Assembly (NCBI GenBank): GCA_030616465.1
Contig: JAUWXH010000145.1
Location: 1-5,997 of the forward strand
Origin: Planctomycetota bacterium
Lineage (GTDB): Bacteria > Planctomycetota > Phycisphaerae > UBA1845 > Fen-1342
Reading direction: 5' to 3'
Length of the DNA stretch: 5,997 bases
The notes under the pieces were generated by a model. It saw only the letters and a list, made by a program, of their open reading frames with translations, was not told where the DNA came from and searched no databases. Numbering within the stretch: position 1 is the stretch's first letter; every line of letters begins with the position of its first letter. This document shows positions 1 to 5,226 of this stretch, piece by piece. The position numbers were made by a program, and so were the translations under genes.

Positions 1-100
1 CGCGCCACAGGAGGCCCCGCGAGGCGCGACAGGGACCCCCGCGTGCGTTGGGCCGTGGAAAGCCAGGCGAGCAGGGCGCCGGTTCGGGCAGGCACGGCCC

Positions 101-151
101 AGCGTCGCGGTGACATCGCCCATCGCGACCAGCGCCCCTCAGCGCGACGCT
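101..151. repeat. Overlapping, mutually exclusive inverted repeats
   Basis: AGCGTCGCG (101-109) is perfectly repeated in inverted form as CGCGACGCT (143-151). The same left arm can also pair locally: 104-112 with 121-129 gives a 9-bp stem with one G-U pair and an 8-base loop. A further AGCGT at 154-158 is complementary to 147-151. The pairings exclude one another. No T-run follows on the + strand, so it is not a standard intrinsic terminator. Its role is unknown; it lies about 70-120 bp upstream of the -35 box at 223. Confidence 0.5.
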
Positions 152-222
152 GGAGCGTGCCACCCCAAAAAATGGTCATGCCCCGGGCGGACGGGGACCC
201 ACTTTTCAGTTGCGTCGGGCAG

Positions 223-251
223 TTGGGACCGCTACACTTCCTACGGATAAT
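223..251 (+). promoter_or_regulatory. Sigma70-type promoter for the secretin gene
   Basis: A -35 box TTGGGA (223-228, 4/6 matches to TTGACA) and a -10 box GATAAT (246-251, 5/6 matches to TATAAT) are separated by exactly 17 bp. Transcription would start near 258 and leave an untranslated leader of about 150 bases. A weaker overlapping pair with the same spacing is TTGCGT (210-215) and TACACT (233-238). Inferred from consensus matching only. Confidence 0.55.
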
Positions 252-280
252 CGGGTGGACGTTTGGCACGCCCTGCTTAT

Positions 281-349
281 CCAACCCGACCGCCGATGTG
301 TGGTGAGCGACTATGGGTTGGTTTGGCGACACGGGCGGACGGTGTCGCC
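281..349 (+). promoter_or_regulatory. Structured 5' leader with two consecutive hairpins
   Basis: Two perfect inverted repeats lie between the predicted transcription start (about 258) and the secretin start codon. CCAACCC (281-287) pairs with GGGTTGG (315-321) in a 7-bp stem. GGCGACAC (325-332) pairs with GTGTCGCC (342-349) in an 8-bp stem with a 9-base loop. They are only three bases apart and end about 47 bases before the Shine-Dalgarno sequence. No U-run follows either stem, so they are not obvious terminators. I recognise no known riboswitch or protein-binding leader; mRNA stability or translational control are possible roles. Confidence 0.4.
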
Positions 350-395
350 GTGGTGGATACCCCGTTCTTCAAACGGCAACGGGCGTATCGAGATG

Positions 396-401
396 TGGAG
401 G
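396..401 (+). promoter_or_regulatory. Shine-Dalgarno sequence that fixes the secretin start
   Basis: TGGAGG ends nine bases before the ATG at 411. It lies downstream of the alternative in-frame ATG at 393 and of the far-upstream TTG at 210, so it supports 411 as the true start. Confidence 0.75.
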
Positions 402-410
402 TTATCCCCG

Positions 411-3386
411 ATGACTAACTTGATTCGGCTCTCGAGTGGTCTGGCGCTGTTGTGCGCGCTGCTGCTGGTTTCCACGGCCGCGGCTCAGAGCGAAGAGCTG
501 AAATCGGCAATGGAGCTGTTCGACCGGCAGGAGTACGTCGCCGCCCAGAACCTCGCCCTGAGCATCGACCGCGAGAAGCTGAGCGACGCCGAGAAAGCGG
601 AGCTCGACCGGCTGCTGAAGGTTCTGCCGGAGGCGATCCAGGGGGGCAAGAAGGCCGAGCAGGACCGGGCGGACGCCGACCAGGCGTACGAGCGGGGTCG
701 CTGGGACGAGGCGGACCGGCTGTACCGGGCGGTGCTGGCCAACAAGTACGCGACCACGGCGTTACGCACCGAGGCCAGCGAGCAGTGCAAGCGGATCGCG
801 GAGAAGAAACAGTTGTCGGCAGCGGCCAAGCCGAAGGGGCCCGTTTCGGAGCAACCCGCCGGCCCGCCGGCCAAGCCCCCCGCCAAGCCCGAGCAGCCGG
901 CCGCTAAGCCGGGTGCCCCGGCGGCCGAAGCCGCCAAGCCGCAAGAGGGCCCGCAGCGCCTGACGGTCGTGGATGAGATGCGGCTCCACGATCAACTGCG
1001 TTGGGAGCGGGCCGTGGCGAAGATGGAGGAACTCGCGCGTATTGCCCGACAGGCCATCGCTGTGGAGGGGTTCGACGAGGCCCGCCAGTTCGCGGCCCAG
1101 GCCCTGAACAGGATCGAAGCCGCGCGCATCTACGCTGAGCCGGTGTCCTTGTACGAGACCGCCAAAGCGCAGGCCCTGGCGCTCAAGCAGGAAGTGGACG
1201 ACAAGTACGAAGAGTACCTCGTCAAGCTGGCCGCCGACGAGCGCGGAGAAATCATGAAGCGCCAGACGGAGCGCACCCGGTTGCTCGAGCAGCGCCGCCG
1301 GGAGAAAGTGGAGCAACTGTTCAACACGGCCCACCAACTGAGAATGGAGCAGCGCTTCGCCGAGGCCGCCGAGACGGTCCGCCAGATCCTCTATCTCGAG
1401 CCGGCCAACGTGAAGGCCGTCCACCAGCTCGAGATGGCCGAAGACTACGCCTTGCTCTACCGGCAGAAGGCCACGCATCGCGACCAGGTTCGGCAGATGC
1501 AATCGGCGTTGGTCGATGCGCACGAGAGCTTGACGCCCTGGTCCTATGAGGTTCTGTATCCGCGCAACTGGGAGGAAATCACGCGCAGGCGCGCCGGCAT
1601 GGAGCGCGGCTACGGCCGCATCAGCGAGGACGACGGGCTGAACCGCAAGCTCGAGGAGCTTCTGCCCGAGGTCCTTTTTGAAGAGCAGCCGGTCGAGCAG
1701 GTCATGGAGTTCCTGGCCGACTTGCACCAGGTCAACCTGGCCGTCGATTGGGAGGATCTGGAGGCCAACGGCATCGATCGCGATAAGGCCGTCTCGCTCA
1801 AGCTGCGCGACGTCACGTTCCACACCGTGCTGGACGAGGTGCTCAGTCAGCTCGGCGGCAGCGACGTGATGCTCGGGTTCTCGGTCGGAAGCAACCTGCT
1901 GCGCATCGCCAGCAAGGAGAAGTTGGACCGGGACAAGTTCACCGTGGTCTACGACATCCGCGATCTGCTGGTGAACGTCCCCCGCTTCACGAACGCCCAA
2001 CGCCTTGATGCGACCCAGGCCCTCCAGCAGGTCGGCCAGAACATGAGCGGCGGGATGGGCGGCGGCGGCAGCCTGTTCAGCGAGGTCGCAGACGGCGCCA
2101 TGAACAAGCTCGACCAGGGACTGGACGCCACGCTCATCATCGACGACCTCCTTGACGTCATCCGTCAGAACGTGGAGCCGGACTCGTGGCGCGAGACCGG
2201 CGGCGGGGATGCCAACCTGCTCGAGCTGAACGGTGAGCTCATCGTCTACAACACCTCCGAGGCTCATGAGCAGGTCACCGACCTGCTCAGCCAGTTGCGC
2301 GAAACCCGCGCCCTGCAAATCGCGATCGAAGCCCGCTTCCTCAGCGTGACCGACAACTTCCTCGAGGAGATGGGCGTGGACCTCGACTTCGTCTTCAACG
2401 CGGGCAGCGCGGACTTCGATCAGGCCTTTGGCGCCACCGGAGCGCCGATGATAGACCCGTTCACCGGTGCCGCGGTGCTGGTCCCGCGCGAGTTCTCGCG
2501 CATCGGCGCCTTTGCGGCCGCGCCCCCCTTTGGTACGCCGCTCGGCGTGACCCCGACCCCGATGCAGCCGTTCGGGCGGCCGGCCTTTGTCCCGCCCAGC
2601 GGTGGGGTCCTGCCCAGTATCAGCAACATGACCCCCATCCGGATGCAGCAGAGCACCCTCCCGCTGGTGAACCCGGGCAACATCAACACCGGCGTGCCGG
2701 GAACGCTGGGGAGTACCCCCGGGCTGCAACCGGCCCTCAGCATCGCCGGCTCGTTCCTCGACAACCTCCAGGTGGACTTCCTGATCCGGGCGACCCAGGC
2801 CAACCGGCGTTCGAGCATCGTCCAGGCCCCGCGCCTGGTGCTGTTTAACGGGCAGCGGGCCAACATCTTCGTCGGGACCGTGCGGACCTATGTGGCCAGT
2901 CTTCAGCCGCAGCTCGCCGAAGGCGCCGCCGCCTTCGCGCCGCAGATCTCGACCGCCTCCTCCGGGACCACCCTCGACGTCGATGCCACGATCAGTGCCG
3001 ATCGCCGGTACGTGACCGTCACCGTGACGGCGACGCAGGCGAACCCGCCGCGGTTGGAACGGGTTGAGATTCAGCGGGCCAGCGGGAACTCCCCGGGGGC
3101 TTTCGTAACCACCCTCGAGCAGCAAAGTGCCACGGTGAACACCACCGTATCGATCCCGGACGGCGGTACGGTACTGCTGGGCGGGGTGAAGCTGGCCGGC
3201 GAGGTCGAAATCGAGGCGGGCATCCCGATTCTGAGCAAGATCCCGATTCTCAAGCGGGCCTTCACCAACGCCACCACCGTCAAGGACGTCATGACCCTGC
3301 TGATTCTCATGAAGGCCAAGATCATCATCCAGAAGGAGGCTGAGGAGGAGGCCTTCCCGACGCTCAGCCGCGTCGGCGCCGGATAG
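411..3386 (+). CDS. Secretin (GspD/PilQ superfamily) with TPR/coiled-coil N-terminus
   Basis: Predicted outer-membrane secretin, the multimeric pore of type II secretion or type IV pilus systems; 991 residues, against roughly 650-750 for typical GspD or PilQ. Residues 1-25 form a signal peptide (Leu-rich core, AAA|Q cleavage). Residues 29-135 look TPR-like. A Pro/Ala/Lys linker with five AKP triplets spans 139-182. Residues 185-300 are charged and helical, probably coiled coil, and 298-345 are another TPR-like repeat. An STN/N0-like domain covers about 415-505, followed by VVYDIRDLL (512-520) and a Gly cluster (547-553). A second N-domain spans 574-632. The secretin core starts near 634 and shows LFNGQ (811-815), SIPDGGTVLLGG (914-925) and GIPILSKIPILKRAF (937-951), all hallmarks of PF00263. 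A Pro/Gly-rich insertion of about 110 residues (664-774) interrupts the core. ATG 411 is chosen for its Shine-Dalgarno and signal peptide. No pilotin, ATPase or pseudopilin gene is visible, so the system it serves is undetermined. Confidence 0.93.
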   Translation: MTNLIRLSSGLALLCALLLVSTAAAQSEELKSAMELFDRQEYVAAQNLALSIDREKLSDAEKAELDRLLKVLPEAIQGGKKAEQDRADADQAYERGRWDEADRLYRAVLANKYATTALRTEASEQCKRIAEKKQLSAAAKPKGPVSEQPAGPPAKPPAKPEQPAAKPGAPAAEAAKPQEGPQRLTVVDEMRLHDQLRWERAVAKMEELARIARQAIAVEGFDEARQFAAQALNRIEAARIYAEPVSLYETAKAQALALKQEVDDKYEEYLVKLAADERGEIMKRQTERTRLLEQRRREKVEQLFNTAHQLRMEQRFAEAAETVRQILYLEPANVKAVHQLEMAEDYALLYRQKATHRDQVRQMQSALVDAHESLTPWSYEVLYPRNWEEITRRRAGMERGYGRISEDDGLNRKLEELLPEVLFEEQPVEQVMEFLADLHQVNLAVDWEDLEANGIDRDKAVSLKLRDVTFHTVLDEVLSQLGGSDVMLGFSVGSNLLRIASKEKLDRDKFTVVYDIRDLLVNVPRFTNAQRLDATQALQQVGQNMSGGMGGGGSLFSEVADGAMNKLDQGLDATLIIDDLLDVIRQNVEPDSWRETGGGDANLLELNGELIVYNTSEAHEQVTDLLSQLRETRALQIAIEARFLSVTDNFLEEMGVDLDFVFNAGSADFDQAFGATGAPMIDPFTGAAVLVPREFSRIGAFAAAPPFGTPLGVTPTPMQPFGRPAFVPPSGGVLPSISNMTPIRMQQSTLPLVNPGNINTGVPGTLGSTPGLQPALSIAGSFLDNLQVDFLIRATQANRRSSIVQAPRLVLFNGQRANIFVGTVRTYVASLQPQLAEGAAAFAPQISTASSGTTLDVDATISADRRYVTVTVTATQANPPRLERVEIQRASGNSPGAFVTTLEQQSATVNTTVSIPDGGTVLLGGVKLAGEVEIEAGIPILSKIPILKRAFTNATTVKDVMTLLILMKAKIIIQKEAEEEAFPTLSRVGAG
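819..956 (+). repeat. Pro/Ala/Lys-rich low-complexity linker with AKP repeats
   Basis: This in-frame segment of the secretin gene encodes residues 137-182, dominated by Pro, Ala and Lys, with AKP occurring five times (residues 139, 154, 158, 165 and 175). The underlying DNA repeats GCCAAGCC-like units imperfectly. It separates the N-terminal TPR-like block from the coiled-coil block and is probably a flexible or extended periplasmic spacer, possibly crossing or touching the cell wall (inference). Confidence 0.6.
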
Positions 3387-3400
3387 CACCGGGCGATCCA

Positions 3401-4450
3401 GTGACCGCGGATCGGCAGACCAAGCAGACACCACGCCCGTCGCGACCAGGCGACGGGCGTTTGTGTTCTCGCCCGGCGGTGCCGTGGGGCTGGTCGATTC
3501 TGTCGGCGGGCGCCTTGTCAGTGTTGCTTGTCGCGGGCCTGGCCGCCGATGGCCCGGTCCACACCGCGGTGCAGAGCAGGCCGTCCGGCAAGGGCGCTTC
3601 GTCGCCCGCCACCCGCCCGAGCGGGCCGACCGCTTTCCAGCCGGGCGTCACGATTGACTGGAGCAAGCCGGCCGTCCGCGTCAGTGGAAGCGTGGTCCTG
3701 CGCGCGGGGCCGCTCGAGTTCCTCGCTTGCTTCCCCGGAAAGGAGCACGAGAGCATCGTCCTGCTGGAGGCGTCGGCCGTGCATGTGTACATGGCCCTCG
3801 GCCTGATCGGGCTGTCGCCCGGGCAGCCGCCCACCTGGGATGAAGACCGCGGCGTCTTCCGCCGTCCCATCGGCGACCTGGTGGACGTGTCTTTCGAATG
3901 GGGCCCGGCCGACCGCCCCCAGAAGGCCGAGGCAAATCGTTGGCTGCGGGAGATCGAGTATGCACGCCCGCCGTTGTCACGCCCCTGGGTTTTTGCCGGT
4001 TCTCGGCGGTTGAACGATGGCACGCTCGCCGCCGACCACTCCGGCGCCGGCGTGGCGTTGGTGAGCTTCTCCGACAGCCTGCTGGCCCTCTCCCGCAGCC
4101 GCAGCAGCCGAGACGTGGATCTCTGGGTAGAAGCCAACGCGGACGCCATCCCGCCCGAGCGCACCCCGGTCCGACTCGTGCTGCGTCCGGCACGGCCGCG
4201 TCCCTACCGGCTGCGGCTCGACTTCCGCGGCGCGGCGTTCGTGGATGGACGCTATGTGGCCCCGGAGGATCTGGCCAACCTACTGTGGCTCGGCCGACGA
4301 CCCAAGCCGGACTCTGTCTACACGATTCACGTCGAAGGGGCTCTGCAAAGCGATGTGACGCGCCTACGGCAGACGCTCACGGCACGTGGCGTTCCGGCGG
4401 AAGCGGTCCGTTTTGTGCGCTCGACGAACGCCTCCAACTCGACGCCCTAA
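3401..4450 (+). CDS. YdjY-domain protein with ExbD/TolR-like C-terminal domain
   Basis: Numbering from GTG 3401 (349 residues). A hydrophobic segment at 31-49 is a signal peptide or membrane anchor, followed by a Ser/Pro/Gly linker. Residues about 82-262 match the YdjY domain, common in Planctomycetota and of unknown function: TIDWSKP near the start, GPLEFLAC (103-110), GKEHES (113-118), VHVYMALGLIGLSPGQPP (127-144) and WVFAGS (196-201). Residues 269-339 resemble the periplasmic domain of ExbD/TolR: a strand, a turn with VDGRYV, a helix starting APEDL, the strand VYTIHVEG, then a helix and RGVPAEAVRFV. The cytoplasmic and membrane part of ExbD is absent, so this assignment is by pattern only. 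The start is uncertain. GTG 3401 is the outermost codon, but the terminator at 3433-3469 lies within it and this stretch has more A/T-ending codons. TTG 3461 or GTG 3479 would still keep the hydrophobic segment. No candidate has a clear Shine-Dalgarno. I report the outer bound. Confidence 0.8.
   Translation: MTADRQTKQTPRPSRPGDGRLCSRPAVPWGWSILSAGALSVLLVAGLAADGPVHTAVQSRPSGKGASSPATRPSGPTAFQPGVTIDWSKPAVRVSGSVVLRAGPLEFLACFPGKEHESIVLLEASAVHVYMALGLIGLSPGQPPTWDEDRGVFRRPIGDLVDVSFEWGPADRPQKAEANRWLREIEYARPPLSRPWVFAGSRRLNDGTLAADHSGAGVALVSFSDSLLALSRSRSSRDVDLWVEANADAIPPERTPVRLVLRPARPRPYRLRLDFRGAAFVDGRYVAPEDLANLLWLGRRPKPDSVYTIHVEGALQSDVTRLRQTLTARGVPAEAVRFVRSTNASNSTP
3433..3469 (+). terminator. Intrinsic (rho-independent) terminator of the secretin gene
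   Basis: ACGCCCGTCGC (3433-3443) and GCGACGGGCGT (3450-3460) form a perfect 11-bp GC-rich stem with a six-base loop (GACCAG). A T-rich tract follows directly (TTTGTGTTCT, counting the last stem base). It begins 47 bases after the secretin stop codon. It lies inside the 5' part of the longest reading frame of the next gene, which makes that gene's start doubtful. The tail is interrupted by G and C residues, so termination may be partial. Confidence 0.8.
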
Positions 4451-4893
4451 CCGTCCTCTTCCTCGTCGGATTCAGGCCGCTCCTGCGAACGCTTGAGGTG
4501 GCGGAGCTTCAGCAGGTCACGCACGCGCGAGAGCAGCTCGTTCTTGTTCACCGGCTTGCTGAGATAATCGTCCGCGCCCGATTCGCGGGCCCGCTCCATG
4601 TCGCCCACCTCGTTCAACGCCGTGACCATCACGATCGGAATGTCGCGGTGGCGCGGGTCGTCTTTCAGGACGCGGCAGACCTCGAAGCCGCTGCGTTTGG
4701 GCATCATGATGTCCAGCAGGATCAGGTCGGGCTGCTCGCGCTCCACCGCGGCCAGGGTAGCCTCCCCGTCGCGGGCGACCGAGACGGTCACCGGCAGCGC
4801 TTCGAGGTAGGCCTCCAGCAGTTCGAGGATCTGCGGATGGTCGTCCGCGATCAGCACCTTCGAGGGCGGAATCTGTTCTTCTTCAGTCGGCAT
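4447..4893 (-). CDS. Receiver-only response regulator (CheY/PleD-type REC domain)
   Basis: A 148-residue cytoplasmic phosphoacceptor protein made of one REC domain with no DNA-binding or enzymatic output domain. Key residues are all present: acidic pair D17/D18, phosphoacceptor D61 in LILLDIMMP (57-65), T91 in the VMVTAL segment, switch aromatic Y110, and K113-P114 after GADDYLS. The motif set and the RVRDLLKLRHL tail (123-133) resemble the first receiver of PleD-like proteins. The C-terminus ends in an acidic stretch (ESDEEEDG, 141-148). It would receive phosphate from a histidine kinase not seen in this window, and act by protein-protein contact. The ATG at 4893 is preceded by GGGGTGAG. Its TAG stop overlaps the TAA of the convergent YdjY gene. 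No clear promoter was found; the best minus-strand match, TTGCCT-N17-TGTTAG, is weak. Confidence 0.93.
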   Translation of the reverse strand: MPTEEEQIPPSKVLIADDHPQILELLEAYLEALPVTVSVARDGEATLAAVEREQPDLILLDIMMPKRSGFEVCRVLKDDPRHRDIPIVMVTALNEVGDMERARESGADDYLSKPVNKNELLSRVRDLLKLRHLKRSQERPESDEEEDG

Positions 4894-4895
4894 CG

Positions 4896-4917
4896 CTCAC
4901 CCCGCTAACATCCGGGG
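4896..4917 (-). promoter_or_regulatory. Ribosome binding site of the response regulator, possibly masked by a hairpin
   Basis: Read on the minus strand, GGGGTGAG (4903-4896) lies just upstream of the ATG at 4893 and is the only Shine-Dalgarno-like element. Its GGGG is part of a 5-bp inverted repeat: CCCCG on the mRNA (4917-4913) pairs with CGGGG (4904-4900) across an 8-base loop. Folding would cover part of the binding site. The stem is short and the effect is speculative. Confidence 0.35.
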
Positions 4918-5108
4918 GTTCAGTTTCAGGCAAGCCGGCCGCTGATGCAAACCGTTTTGCCGGCGATTTGGCCCGCACGCGATGCCGCAGGAAGCGGGGT
5001 TCTGCCCGACGGCCGGGCCTCGCCCGGATTCTCCCGCCCACGCGGCACCCGCCGCCGGTCCCCACCTGCCCTCCAGATTGCGCCCGGCCGAGCTGACCGG
5101 CTGCGAGC
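4918..5108. other. Intergenic region between divergent response regulator and lipoprotein genes
   Basis: I see no gene in this stretch. Short frames on both strands are Arg/Gly/Pro-rich, without domains or ribosome binding sites. It contains a tight 6-bp inverted repeat CCGGGC/GCCCGG (5013-5018/5022-5027, 3-base loop) without an adjacent T-run on either strand. The promoter of the minus-strand response regulator should lie here, but I find no strong match. Confidence 0.5.
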
Positions 5109-5137
5109 TTGTCGGAAACCTGGCAACGGTGTATAGT
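5109..5137 (+). promoter_or_regulatory. Sigma70-type promoter for the lipoprotein gene
   Basis: A -35 box TTGTCG (5109-5114, 4/6 to consensus) and a -10 box TATAGT (5132-5137, 5/6) are separated by 17 bp. Transcription should start near 5144 and give a leader of about 80 bases. It is the most AT-rich spot in a GC-rich intergenic region and is correctly oriented for the gene at 5227. Confidence 0.65.
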
Positions 5138-5214
5138 GCTTAGTAGCTGGCTGGGTTCCTGCACGAGGGCCCCGGAGCAAGGTTCCTTCGGGCGGACATC
5201 CGGCAGTATGCATC

Positions 5215-5219
5215 GGGAG
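5215..5219 (+). promoter_or_regulatory. Shine-Dalgarno sequence that decides the lipoprotein start
   Basis: GGGAG lies seven bases before the ATG at 5227 but only one base before the in-frame ATG at 5221. The spacing therefore favours 5227. Confidence 0.65.
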
Positions 5220-5226
5220 TATGATC

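Larger units (their letters stand above)
1..410. other. Non-coding region upstream of the secretin gene
   Basis: I see no credible gene here. One forward frame stays open from position 1 to 306, but its translation is Arg/Pro-rich with no hydrophobic core or recognisable domain, and it runs through the promoter. The stretch contains a 6-bp inverted repeat at 1-6/23-28, a cluster of longer inverted repeats at 101-151, an A6 run at 167-172, a promoter candidate at 223-251 and a structured leader from about 258. What lies left of position 1 is unknown, so the first 100-150 bases could be the tail of an upstream transcription unit. Confidence 0.6.

Noticed and set aside
1..123. A possible N-terminus of a divergent minus-strand gene starting at an ATG at 123.
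   Set aside because: All three minus frames happen to be open here. The translation is Arg/Ala/Pro-rich without a domain, and the GAGGGG element upstream is too far away (11 bases) to persuade. Sequence left of the window would be decisive.
167..200. A possible minus-strand terminator: T6 (complement of 167-172) after a CCCC/GGGG stem at 181-196.
   Set aside because: The stem is only four pairs plus a bulged extension, and no minus-strand gene lies to its right for it to end.
43..306. A forward frame of 87 codons from a GTG, upstream of the secretin gene.
   Set aside because: It has no Shine-Dalgarno, an Arg-rich composition, and overlaps the promoter at 223-251 and the first leader hairpin.
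762..3434. An 890-codon open frame on the minus strand, opposite the secretin gene.
   Set aside because: It lies in the register where minus-strand stops correspond to the plus-strand codons TTA, CTA and TCA. The secretin gene avoids these, as expected at high GC. The translation has no domains or signal, and the forward frame is unambiguous.
123..3449. The identical 10-mer TCGCGACCAG at 123-132 and in the terminator at 3440-3449.
   Set aside because: Ten-base matches are expected by chance in a 6-kb GC-rich window, and the flanking sequences differ.
3364..4164. A 266-codon minus-strand frame opposite the YdjY gene.
   Set aside because: It is Arg/Ser/Pro-rich with no recognisable motif, and it covers the terminator and the well-supported YdjY motifs on the other strand.
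3898..4908. A 336-codon forward frame running from inside the YdjY gene across the response regulator.
   Set aside because: It is out of frame with the YdjY gene and then antisense in codon register to the response regulator. Its composition is Arg/Pro-rich and then a mirror of the REC coding sequence.
4883..5164. A 93-codon minus-strand frame overlapping the response regulator start by 11 bases, suggestive of translational coupling.
   Set aside because: It starts at GTG without a Shine-Dalgarno, is Arg/Gly-rich, and runs through the forward promoter at 5109-5137.
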